DNA of 64,000 bases from Adineta vaga. Its lineage: Eukaryota > Rotifera. Positions 12,630 through 23,892 of the stretch are shown piece by piece. Position 1 is the first letter of the stretch; each line of letters opens with the position of its first letter. A model generated the notes under the pieces. It was given only the letters and a program-made list of their open reading frames with translations. It ran no database searches and was not told the origin of the DNA. The position numbers were made by a program, and so were the translations under genes. The stretch covers positions 11,346,001 through 11,410,000 of the forward strand of contig CP075494.1 in the NCBI GenBank assembly GCA_021613535.1. The letters are read 5' to 3'.

Positions 12630-13957
12630 TTAAGCAATGCTATCTTGAAGTTCTAATTTCACACGTCTATGATGATCAAATCGATCGTTTGGATTGGCTA
12701 AATAAGATTCTGATGATGAAGAATTTGATGATGGAGAAACAGAAGATGGATTTAAAGTTGGTGGATGATTTTGATAGAGTAAATTAAAATGTGGATGTTG
12801 ATTTAGAGGTAAACGTGTTAAAAGTTTTTCATCAATATGTCCCATTAAAAAAGGTAGATAATGAGGTGGTGGTGGTAGTGGTGGTGCAACGCCTTGTGAT
12901 GGACGATCATTAGAAGGATTATTTGCTGCAACACTTGCAGTTAAAGCATTTGAGAGATAGGATGACATGTGTTGACGAAATGATTCTATATCATGTGGAG
13001 CAATAAAACTTGGACTTTCTCGACCAAGAGCTTTTTCACGTTTACGCCATTTTGCACGACGATTTTGAAACCTGGAAGAAAAATAAATGATTAAAAACTA
13101 ATTATTTGATCTAATCTTTTCAGTTTGAATTATTTATTTATTACGACAATGAAATGTCTATTCGTTTCATATTTCATTCTTTAAATATTCCTTATGAACT
13201 CATCGTTGTCTTCTTTCTCCTACTTACCAAACTTGTACACGAGCTTCACTTAAATCTAATCTCATTGCCAATTCTTCTCTGGTGAATACATCTGGATATT
13301 GTGTTTTTTCAAATGAACGTTCTAATTGATGTAATTGATATGTAGAAAATGTTGTACGACTACGTCGAACTTTTCGCGGTCGTTCATCGGAACTATGTTG
13401 TTCACCTGATGAATCACGTTCTTCATCATTACTTGATAATTTATTATCCGAATTATTTATTGATGATGGAAATGGTACAATAGATGATGGTGAAAGAATT
13501 TCAGGTGCTAAATGAAGAGAAAAAAAAAGAAATCTTGATATTATTAGTTGTTTTCCATAATCTTATTCTTTTCTTCTATTGTTATTAATGAAGTAATTGA
13601 CGATGAAATTAACAAGACATTTTCTCTTTTCTTTTTCTCCGAACAATAAGAATAGATTTCCAATTCAATTGTATTGATTAAGTCTCATAGTACTTATACA
13701 TGTGTTTGAGTGGGGGTATGTATATGTATAATCGAAGAAACAAAAAGTTGAAGTGATCAATTAGAAACTGACAAGAATATGAAGACAATTCGAGATATGT
13801 TTCTTTACTTACGATCTAGAGTTTGCCGTTTATGTAATTGATGTTCATAATCTTCATTTTCATCAGATAATTTTCGTTTTAACAAAGTTGTTGTTGTTGA
13901 TGATGTTGAAGAGGAAGAATTATTTCCCAATATACAAGCAATTGTAAAACCTCGCAT
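12630..13957 (-). CDS. hbn: Homeobrain-type PRD-class homeodomain transcription factor
   Basis: Three exons (13957-13813, 13507-13228, 13071-12630) encode 288 residues. The homeodomain spans about residues 95-154 and reads [20 protein letters not shown]..., with [20 protein letters not shown] and the recognition helix [17 protein letters not shown]. Homeodomain residue 50 is glutamine (residue 144). The [28 protein letters not shown] combination matches homeobrain more closely than Arx or aristaless. Hbn is a nuclear regulator of anterior brain development, known from insects and spiralians. The second intron interrupts the codon of homeodomain W48, the PRD-class position. The N-terminus is Ser/Thr-rich and the C-terminal exon is Pro/Asn/Ser-rich with a [12 protein letters not shown] patch. 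No OAR motif is obvious. Confidence 0.92.
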
Positions 13958-14111
13958 TGTATAATAAATCTTCGGTGTTTCTTTTTCCTTCTTTTATTCA
14001 ATTATTAAATGTAGTGGATGATTTGATAGCGAGCGTACACCGAGAAAGAAAAACGTTGTATGTTCGTCAATAGAAGTAATAACGATGATAATTATATTCG
14101 CATTTTCTCTT

Positions 14112-14140
14112 CCTCTCTCTCTCTCTCTTTCTCTCCCGTT
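14112..14140. repeat. (CT)n tract upstream of hbn
   Basis: CT/CTTT-rich simple repeat about 160 bp upstream of the hbn start codon (minus strand GA repeat). In a promoter this could be a GAGA-like element, but no function can be shown. Confidence 0.6.
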
Positions 14141-15106
14141 TTTCTTTTTCTTCCGCCGAGAGAAGAAGAGAAAAAAATTGAGTGCGTCGAGCTATTTCAT
14201 TGGTGCATATTATAAGTAGGACGAACTGTATGTTGTAATCAACAAACCAATATAATCATTTCACGCGTGTATATTGGACATAAAAAAAGTAAACGAAGGG
14301 AAAAAAGAGAAGAAACCTTAGTTCGAGGTTTCTTTCTTCTTTTTCTCTTTATAGCTTCGAGCTTGCTGTATATATTCGTTTCGCTGTCTGGTTGACGACA
14401 TTCTAATTTGTCTAAAATGATGACGATATTAAATAATATATGAATTACTAAACGACGTTCTACTGCTGTTAATTTTTTTATAGATTCTATTTGAATCAAA
14501 TGAATAAATCTCATCCAACGATTGAAATCAAAATACAAAAAAAGAAACCATCTAAATTAAGACGTTAGATAAATATTCAATTCTTTAATTAATTAGGTTT
14601 TTTTCTCGACTAATTAACAAAAAGAATTTTGTTCATATTTTTTTTCTTTCTTTTCCTATTCATCTATTATACTCAATTTAACACTTGAGTTTTCTTTCTT
14701 CTTGATCAACAATCAATTTAACATTAGTGAAAAGTTTCTTATCTTAGAAAAATAAATTTCTTGTAATTGAGTACTTAAATTAAAACTGAAGAATTAGTTC
14801 TATAATTACAATTTATATTAGAAAAACTTAGGAGAAAATAAATGTACTCAAGATGCATATTCTTGTGATATTGATATATTCGAATTGATCAAGAAGGAAA
14901 GACGACAACTGTCCTTAATACTTGTGAATACACGTGTCGATAATTGAACACTTCATTTCCTGTGAAATTAAACACAACTTTTTCTTTTTTGTCTCTTTGT
15001 CCATTGTTTCATATCACTTGCCATTGTCAAAGCCCTCGAGCATAATTAAATGTATATAGTTCATATTTATTTACATCTTGGACACACAAAATGATCAAGA
15101 GAAATA

Positions 15107-15120
15107 CACACACACACACA
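15107..15120. repeat. (CA)n microsatellite
   Basis: Seven CA units in intergenic DNA. Confidence 0.75.
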
Positions 15121-15711
15121 TATACGTGGCGCACTTGGAAGTTTATTAATTGATTTCAATCAATATATCATCAGTAGCCGATGGCAACTGACATGAATTT
15201 GGAAAATAATATTTAATGAATAGATGATTAAAACTAGTCATGCATAATGATGAAATATTATGTATAACGACAATCTTAAAAAGGTATCTTTTGATTATTC
15301 GAAGTTTATGATGGACATATTTTTTCATTATTAGTTACATGTAAACAGGTGTTAATATGGAAATTTTGCTGTAATTAAAAAGAAATCAAACAAAAGTTAA
15401 AAAACAAGGTTATTTTCCGGTCTATGAAGCAATCGGATTTTTATTATATTTTCATCATAGAATTGCGAAATAGTTTTTTTTGTCAATCTTAAAAATTACA
15501 TCAGTCGTAGAAGATGTGTTTTTTTTTCAACTAGTAGGTCGATTTTATGCTATGCTGAATTTCAAATATTACTCCAGAACAATTTTGGTCATGTGCCGTG
15601 TGCATAAGACTTATACTTATAGAAGAAAACGATGTCAATTATCAGGCTATATTCCTGATCTAATCTAAGTTAAAAATATTTATTAAATATAAAAATTGAA
15701 AGAATAATTGT

Positions 15712-17168
15712 CTATGAATTATTAGATTGACGGTTGAATAGAGTATTATGTTGAGAGAAATAGGATGTTGATGGTCTGAATGGTAGGAATTGAAACATTT
15801 CTGGAACTGTTGATCGAACAGAAGTTTTTGGTGTAATCTTTGATTGTTGACGACTGACGACTGATTTCGTTGAAATAGGATTAGATTTCTGGTGCGGATT
15901 ACGTTGTGTTATGGTGACCTTAGATGATTTTGTGGTGGTTTTAATTGAGTTATTGGTTGATGATGATGATGGTTTTGTAATTCGTTCCGATTGATGCATC
16001 AAAGCGGTAGTATTACGAAGTAAAGTGTTTTGTAGATTTGATTTATAACTAGTATTGTTCGATGAAAGATGAGAATTACTCAAACGATTTGGTACAACTA
16101 ATGAAATCAAATGATTACAATGAAATCAGAAGAAAGATAATTATTACTTGAACGAGATGGATAAGGTGTTGAGCAAATCTGTGGATATACATTAAAATTA
16201 TTTATAATTAAATGAAGTGGTTGTTGGAACGTTTTCAGATTGAAAAACGAGCGATGCAATGCTTGTTGACGTTTATTTACACAACTCGAACATTGATCAA
16301 AATAGATTTGTAAGTTTTGAATAATAAAAACAATTGAACATGAAGTATCTCTAAATAAAGATATTGAATTAAGTTTATATAAACAAATCTTACCGTTGTT
16401 TTCGTTGATTTTTCAACAATTGATTTTGTAGAAAAACTCCATCCATAACTAAACCACGATAACCAGATTCATTCAACAATCGATCCGAAAACTAGAACAT
16501 AATGTAACAGATCATAAATGCAGCATAGAAAAGTTTTACAAACATATTTTTGAACAAGGATTGTATTAATATCTGATAGATGAGTATGAGAAGAAAAATT
16601 GAGTTGATTGATATTGTTTAAACCATATTGTAAATCACCTAAGTCATATCCTTATTCAGAAAACAAATGAAAGATTTCGTCTAGAATTGATGTCTTTACT
16701 TTCAATAGCATTTTCTTTACGAGTCTTTGTTTCTATAAGGAAAAGAGAATCACATAATTAGCTTGATTTATTTTTTTACAAGTAGCGAAAATTCTCACTT
16801 GCAAAAGCAATTATTAAACCGATCATGAAAATCGAAAGAGCTATTATCGCAGCGGTAGTAAATAAACAAGTAACTAAACTTAAAGTTTTTCGTGATCGTC
16901 TGAAATAGAAATATTCTTCAATTATTTTAGATTCAGAAATAGGTTTTTACTCGGTTGTTTTAGAACGTATGTGAGAATACTGTTGCGTCATTTCTTCATT
17001 CTACAAATGAAAAGAATGAATCATTGATTCAGAGAAGATAGATTTGGTTACTAAAGGTGTAACTTCAACTTGTCGTAGTATATCCATTTGAGTTGTAATT
17101 GTCATAACTGCATATTTCATAGGAGAAGTTTCAATATGTACTGGTTCTATACGATTTGTTCGATTCAT
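15712..17168 (-). CDS. Type II single-pass membrane protein, unrecognised
   Basis: Multi-exon gene starting MNRTNRIEPVHIET at 17168 and ending at 15712. A cytosolic segment of about 55 residues (ending IRSKTTERSRK) precedes one strong membrane span, LVTCLFTTAAIIALSIFMIG (about 16840-16900). The extracellular part begins AKTKTRKENAIE and includes LGDLQYGLNNINQLNF, FSDRLLNESGYRGLVMDGVF and the CSSCVNKRQQ segment. It ends in a Ser/Thr/Asn-rich tail of about 130 residues, mostly low complexity. Positive charges flank the cytosolic side of the span, giving an N-in topology with no signal peptide. I do not recognise the family. The exon chain was built from in-phase GT/AG sites, each of which keeps one open frame. 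Confidence 0.6.
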
Positions 17169-17607
17169 GGTTAAAAAATTGTTTTATTTTGATTACAATA
17201 TAGTAAAATGTAAAATGATCGCAGACAAACTTCCCTTTCTTCAATAGAACTTGTTCTCTTATTATTCTTGAAGGAGAAAAAAACAAATGTGTAAGGAAGA
17301 CAGAGTTTCTGCTATTATCTTTTAACAATGAGGTTCTCTTTTCGTCTACCGTCTGTCAAAACAAGAGAAATTCATCAATTATAACGTGCAAAGAAGATCA
17401 ATTAGATTAGACTTATACAAGAACGTCTGTCTCTACTACCATCTTTAGTTCGATAAAAAAACAATACGCCAGATGTCACTCATTAGTTTCTTTTTCTCCC
17501 TGATGATTGGATATAAATATCTCCTTCGACTCATTTGTTGACAGGGATATAAATCGCAAATTGCATGTAATTTCTATTTCTTTTCTAACCTTGCTGTGTT
17601 ACATTGC
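17169..17607. promoter_or_regulatory. Divergent promoter region (membrane protein - / PRPF3 +)
   Basis: A 439-bp spacer between head-to-head start codons. It must serve both genes. No specific motif was assigned. Confidence 0.45.
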
Positions 17608-19876
17608 ATGAAAATGTCGAATAAATTGTTAACACCAAAACAAGAGCCCATGGGAGCTGCTGCGGTTAGTATATAAATTTAAAATTTAATCTCTAAAATT
17701 CACAAATCCCTTTTAGATCAATGATATGATGAGAGCTGCTCAAAGACAAATTAAAGATCGACAACAAGAACTGAATTTCACTGTTCGTAGATTCTTCTAT
17801 TCTTTCTATCATATGTTTTTCAATCTTATGCAATTTTAGGTGCCTGTGACTGCTGCACAACAACGTTTAGCAGAACTTCAAGCACGTATTGCAAAACAAT
17901 CAGGTAGAGTTGGTAAATTATATACAAAAAAGATCAAACGAATGAATTGCTTTTTAGGACATCTTCTTCCTATTCCACCTATCGATGAAAAACCTGTTCA
18001 TGTTACTATCGATCGAGAAGGTCGTACAATTGATTCAATCACTGGTGAAATTCTTCAGATTCCTAGTCGTATACCTACATTAAAAGCCAATCTTCGTGTT
18101 CAGAAAAAAGATATTAAACAAGAAGGACCGAAAATTAAAGCAGTTAAAGAAGTTGCTCCTGAATATCCTGGTATTGATGCATCAGCAAAATATCATGATG
18201 GTCGACTTTTGTAAATAATTTTCAATCTTTTTTCAATTACAATTTCATTCACTCTTTCTTTCATTTCGATTAGGGTTCGACCAGCTGTACGTAATCGTCG
18301 TGATTTGAAATTTGTTGAAAAAGGTAAATATGAAGATCTAGCAAATAAACAGCGTGCAAAAGCAAAACTGGAAAAGCTCCAAGAACAAATTTCACAAACG
18401 GCAAAAAAAGCTGGTATTACTGTTGGAAATAAAGCTGCTATTATTCAACCTAAAAAATTTTTCGTACGTAAATATTTTCCCTTTGATATTCATAAGAACT
18501 TTCATCTAATGAAAACTTTTGTTTTAGTCGGAATTGGACGTTCCCGATATTGAATGGTGGGACTATGTTATTCTTCAACAAAGCAAGTAAGTCCTTTTTA
18601 TATTATTACATTGAATGCGTAGGATCTTTCTTTAATATATATTTAGTTATCAGTCAATTACTCCAGAAGTTAATCTTGCACCAATGCTAACTGGAATTAC
18701 GCAACTTATCGAACATCCAACACAATTGAAACCACCATGTAAGATCTATGAAAAAATCCAAGTTGAAATTTTTCTATTTTGATTTTGTTTTTCATAGTTG
18801 AACCACATAAACCAGTTTTGATACCTATTCATCTCACAAAACGGGAACAAAAGAAAGTACGACGACAAAATCGTGCAGAAGTTTTGAAAGAACAACAAGA
18901 AAAAATTCGTCTTGGATTGATACCAGCACCAGAACCAAAAGGTAAGAATAGATTATTATGACAATCTGATGAAAATGATCATAAATGATACTTTTGTTTT
19001 CTATTTTTTAGTAAAAATTTCCAATATGATGCGTGTTTTATGTTCGGATCATGTTCAAGATCCAACAAAAATTGAAGAATATGTTCGAACTCAAATGGCA
19101 CAACGTATCAGGTAAGCTATTTTCTTCTTCGTTCATACAATAAAAGCATACTTTTCTATTTGCTTTTTTCAGAACACATGAAGAAACAAATGCAGCACGA
19201 AAACTATCTGCTGAACAACGTCGTGAAAAAAATACCAAACGAGCTACAGAGGATACAACGACTGGAGTTCATGCTGCAGTTTATCGTGTTCGATATTTAG
19301 AAGATCCATCTCATCGTTTTAAAATTGAAACCAATTGTAAACAATTACACATGACCGGTTGTGTTGTTCTTTGCAAAGATGTTAATATTATCGCTGTTGA
19401 AGGAGGTTAGAAATGATCATATGTTTTGTTTCACATCCAAGAACAATCTCTTTTTTCTTTCATTTAGGTCCTAAACAACAAAAGAAATTTCGTCGTCTAT
19501 TACTTAATCGAATTAAATGGAATGCTTCGTGTAAAAATCGAATGGATGATGGTATGTAGATATATTTCATTGACTTTTATTTCTACAATAGTTACTAACA
19601 ATTCTTTTCATAGATACAAATGAAGATTCGGAAAAACAACAAAATAAATGTGTACTTCTTTGGGAGGTAAGAATATCGAGTCAAATTCATTCAAAGTCTT
19701 TTCAATATCTTTCATTTTTCTTCTAGGGAACGGTTAAAGATCGTGCATTTGGTGAAATTAAATTTAAAGCATGTCCAACAGAAAATTTTGCTCGAGAACA
19801 TTTTCGTCGATATGGTGTGGAACATTATTGGGATATCGGACATAACGATTCGGTACTAGACGCATCTACTGATTAA
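17608..19876 (+). CDS. PRPF3: U4/U6 small nuclear ribonucleoprotein Prp3
   Basis: Twelve exons encode about 530 residues of the spliceosomal protein Prp3, which holds the U4/U6 stem within the tri-snRNP. The start [14 protein letters not shown] is followed by the helical region [16 protein letters not shown]. Next comes the PRP3 domain ([76 protein letters not shown]). The C-terminal DUF1115 ferredoxin-like domain contains [28 protein letters not shown] and a final [15 protein letters not shown]. The protein is shorter than human PRPF3 (683 aa), and the N-terminal PWI domain is not seen. An upstream exon cannot be excluded, but the ATG lies close to the divergent neighbour. AATAAA follows at about 19940 and 19996. 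Confidence 0.93.
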
Positions 19877-19939
19877 GATGTTTCTTTTTCCTCTTCTTTT
19901 GTTGTATGTAAAAATATACGAATAGATCAATAAGTGAAC

Positions 19940-20001
19940 AATAAACATGATGATCTATTGAACTTGATAAAAATCATTTCACCTACTCTGTAAACAATAA
20001 A
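19940..20001 (+). terminator. Poly(A) signals of PRPF3
   Basis: Two AATAAA motifs, about 65 and 120 bp after the stop codon. The gene converges with the ERM gene on the other strand. Confidence 0.5.
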
Positions 20002-20196
20002 TGATGATGAAAAGATTTTACTAATAGAGAAAAATATGACCCGTATTTTATTTTATTATTCTCATTCCGAATTTCATTTATATCAAAGCAAGAAGAAGAA
20101 GAAGAAGAAAAAAAGTTGATTAAATAGCAATACAAAAGAAATGTTGATAGGAGAATGACAATACGCTTTTTTTACAGAAATACTCGAATATAGCAT

Positions 20197-20423
20197 TCAC
20201 ATAGCTTCAAATTCGTCAATACGTCGTTTGACTAAAAAAAGAAAAGAAATACACAATCAGATTATAAATGAAAAGAAATTACAGATATCTTACCAGTTCC
20301 TTCACGAATTTTCTTCAATGTTTTATATTTATCAATACCTTTGTCAAGCATATTTTCACGATATATTTTATCTTCACGTGTATCTTCTTTTTGTTGTCGT
20401 CGACCGAGATCTTGTCGTGTTTC
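20197..20423 (-). other. Distal alternative C-ERMAD last exons of ERM
   Basis: Two exons (20423-20294, 20231-20197) encode [10 protein letters not shown]...[21 protein letters not shown] and a stop. That is 54 residues and 165 nt in total, exactly the length of the proximal last exon. The acceptor is in phase 0 with the common upstream exon ending KRKLE. The sequence is more basic and more diverged from canonical moesin than the proximal copy. AATAAA signals for this strand lie at about 20047-20057. Confidence 0.85.
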
Positions 20424-23400
20424 CTAGATTAACAAAATAAAAATCGTTTTTTTATGAACAGAATATTCAGTCCGCCCATCACCCAATGTGATTCATAGAG
20501 CTAAAGCCTGATAGAGAAGAAGAAAATGAGATACATTAATAAGCATTTATTTTCAAGAGTAAAGAATATACAAATTTTTTAAGAATCATTCGTCTATATG
20601 AAGAAAATTACATTGACTCAAATTCGTCAATGCGTTTCTTCGTATTCCCCTGTCGAATCATTTTTAATGTCTTGTATTTATCTCGACCTGATGCAAGATT
20701 TTGTTCATGTAAACGATCATTATCGGTGACTTTGTGTGAATTTTGTACAGAACCCAATTCATATTTGAGAGCCTGAAGAAGAAGCAAGTTAGCAAAAGAG
20801 CATGTGCAAATCAGTATGTGCAAAAAAAGCAAGAAGCATAAAAATCTATGAATGAATTTTACTTACTTCAAGTTTGCGTTTTATATTTTGATTACGTGTC
20901 GTGACACTAACACGACTTTCTTCATGACGTGATGCATTTGGATCCGTTTCAAATTGTATATCTTAAAAAACAATAGAGATAATGAATAGATTCGATAATA
21001 TTCAATTTGAATAACGAACCGTGTCCATTATGACTTGTCATACTGTTTTCTTCGTCATCACTGTCGGGAACATCCATAGGATGACGATTATCAATACGAG
21101 AATCGGGATAAGGATTATTACCGTTTTCTTTAGCTTCAAGAACCTAAACAGAATCAAACTTAGCGTCTGTAAAGGAAAGAAGATTGCAAAATTCATGATA
21201 TTTGGAGATAAAAGCGTGTACAGGTCGAAATATTTTTGTCTCTGCGAGTATTTTCCAAAGTAGAAGAAGAACGATTTTTGGAAGCAAGTAGATCGCGCAA
21301 AATCTTACTCTTTTATTTGCTTCACGTAATTCTTGTTCGAGTTGACGTGCTTCATTCTCTTTTTGTTGAGCCTCTTGCGCTTTTTCTTCGGCTAATATAC
21401 GAGTTTTTTCAATGTCTTGAACCTTTGAAAGAAGATATCAAATTGTTTTTTTTGAAGAAAGAAGTGCATTAGAAGCCATTCTTTCGCACATCTTTTTGAA
21501 GTTTTTTTTCTTCTATTCTAATATGTGCTAAAAGCTCTTTTTGTTATGTGAAAGTGATAGGAGATGTGTTCATACCCAAGAACAAATAGGATTGTCCAAA
21601 CGCCATAATTGCTGAAAAATATAGGATTACAATGATTAGTGTATGCGTTTCACGTTAACTTTCACTATTGTGAATATGCTCATTAATGTACTGCGGAAAA
21701 GGAATGTTAATCATTCAGACAAGATAAAAATTTTTGAAATGAAATTTAACCTACGATTTTCTCTTTTTGTATGTCTTCATATTGGATTCGATCCATCATT
21801 CTTTGATGTTCTCTTTCTGCTTCTTCTCGTTCTTGTTGTACACGTCTTTCGGCTTCTTCTGCTTGTAAACGTCTATCGTTCAATTCGTTTGCCATTCGAT
21901 TTTGCTCTTCTACAGCTAAAAAACAAATAAATTAGAATATTTTCAACACTAAAGAAAAGCAATTTGTTAATTATCAAAGAAAACTAATGACCAAAATATA
22001 ATCATTTCTTAGCATATATTCTTACACTCATCCTCATCGAACGTACTTAAAAACAATCGTGGTGGTTTTTCTAAAATAAATCGATGGACTATAGTAGACC
22101 ATATATCTCATACAAACCTCGTTTGACAGCATTTGTAGTGTCTTCAAAACTTTTTACGCGTTCTTCCATTTCTTTTCGATCTTTTTCAGCTTGTTGACGA
22201 AGTGCAATTTCAGTTTGCATACGTTGTCTAGAGAAAACATAACCAAAAATTCCTTTTGAATATTCATTTCAAAAATGATAATACCGTTCTCGTTCTCGTG
22301 CCGTTCGTTCCTCTCGTGCTTGTTGTTTCATTTGTTGAATGTCAAGAGGATCTGCCTTTCGACGACGCATATATAATTCATGATTACCCATACATAAGGA
22401 TAAAATTCGTCGATTGATACGAAGTCTTGGTGCATAGAAATGAAACGGAGGAGATTTTTTCTCCATTGGTTTTATGACAAATTTCTTATCATTAAAAGAT
22501 ATATTCTGTATTTCACTCCATGGAAAACCAATTTTTGGTGTTAATCTAAAGAAAATAAAAGATAGAGATAGAAATAGAGATGATAGTTGAAGGATCGAAT
22601 TTACTTGTCTTGTTTTTCGTAAATATTAAGACCAAGAGCATCAACACCAAGGTAAAGTTCAGTACCTTTTTTATTTTTTATATCGAAATAATTGACACCA
22701 TACATTTCAAGATCTTGAGCAACTTTCAAATATTCAAGCATAGCTTCTTCTCTAAATTCATAATGAAAAGTACAATGTACTTTTGTTTTCAAAATCAAAT
22801 AAAAGAATTAAGTCATGAATGAATGCCAACGATTCTCTATTTGAACAGATATACAAATGAAGTCTGATTAGTAATGGAATTTGTTGACATTGTTTCAATT
22901 CTAGAACGATTTTTTCTTATCTGTGGATGAAAACTCTATGGTACAAAGGTTATCTCGTAGTACTCTCATTGCAGATAACTTACTTCACTAATCCTCGGTG
23001 TTCTTTCCACCAATTGACTACACGTTTTTCCCATTCATCAATTGATAATTGATATTGTTCTACCACACGTCTCGGTAAAAGACGTTCATGATGTAAAACT
23101 CCTGGGCGATGTACATCCTCTTTGAAATCACCATGTTTCGCTTGCATCGCATAGGAAGCAAGTAGAACACATGTCTCAGGTGGACAATAGATCTCATCAG
23201 TAAGAATTGAATCTTTCACTTGAAGAAAGAAAAGTTTCTAAAATAAGACAAGAAAAATATGAATGGATATTGATGGATATTGATAATCTACTTGAGTAAT
23301 TTCTTGAATGAGTTCTTCGGATACTTCTTCGGGAAAGAAACGAGCACGAAATTTAAATGCTAATGGTTGATCGAGTGATTTCTTAATATCTTGACTAAGA

Positions 23401-23892
23401 ACTTTTTTATTTAATTTAAGCCAACAGGGAAAATCTTTTGAGTCTGTAAATAATAAACCGAAAAACCAAATTTCACGAAGACCAATATTTTTTACAACCT
23501 AGAATTCATGATTCAATTCAATACTTTTGTTTTTCCAATCTGAACTATATCTACTTGATCGAATAATTGTTTACCAGTGGTATTCGGTTGAATAGCAAAT
23601 TCAAGTTCCGAATCCATGGTAACTACACGGACAGTGACCTAAATACAGAATGATGATTATAGATAACACTTGGATTATCCTGATAAAATTTGCAACATTA
23701 GATCATATATATACACATCGTGTTTCCAATGGATAAAAATGATTAACATGTAATCGGAAACCCGTACATTCTTGTAAAAAAGATCGTACTCTTAATCTTA
23801 TTGACAATTACTATTAGGATTACTTCAATGTCCATATTCATTGAAAGTTATCACGATTCAATCTCATTATAACTTACTGGTTTTGGTGGCAT
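20197..23892 (-). CDS. Ezrin/radixin/moesin (ERM) membrane-cytoskeleton linker with two alternative last exons
   Basis: ERM proteins join membrane proteins to cortical actin. Translation starts MPPKP (23892) followed by [20 protein letters not shown]. The FERM domain runs to about 22270 ([74 protein letters not shown]). A long charged coiled coil follows (22330-21310, [17 protein letters not shown] and later [12 protein letters not shown]). Then come an acidic linker ([14 protein letters not shown]) and the C-ERMAD. The C-ERMAD is encoded twice: a proximal last exon at 20772-20608 ending [15 protein letters not shown], and a distal pair at 20423-20294 and 20231-20197 ending [15 protein letters not shown]. 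Both keep DKYKTL with the regulatory threonine. Merlin is excluded by this actin-binding tail. Confidence 0.93.
20546..20551 (-). terminator. Poly(A) signal after the proximal ERM last exon
   Basis: AATAAA on the minus strand, 57 bp downstream of the proximal stop codon at 20608. It would allow transcripts to end before the distal last exons. Confidence 0.55.
20608..20772 (-). other. Proximal (canonical) C-ERMAD last exon of ERM
   Basis: A single 165-nt exon coding [10 protein letters not shown], then [19 protein letters not shown] and [10 protein letters not shown], with its own stop codon. It closely follows the vertebrate moesin tail. Confidence 0.88.

Larger units (their letters stand above)
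13958..15711. other. Intergenic region upstream of hbn
   Basis: About 1.75 kb with the hbn promoter, a (CT)n tract at about 14112-14140 and a (CA)n tract at about 15107-15120. A 99-codon open frame on the minus strand (14239-14538) is discussed separately. Otherwise nothing is recognised. Confidence 0.45.

Noticed and set aside
15146-15328. 60-codon minus-strand frame upstream of hbn
   Set aside because: Short, AT-driven composition, no splice context or motif.
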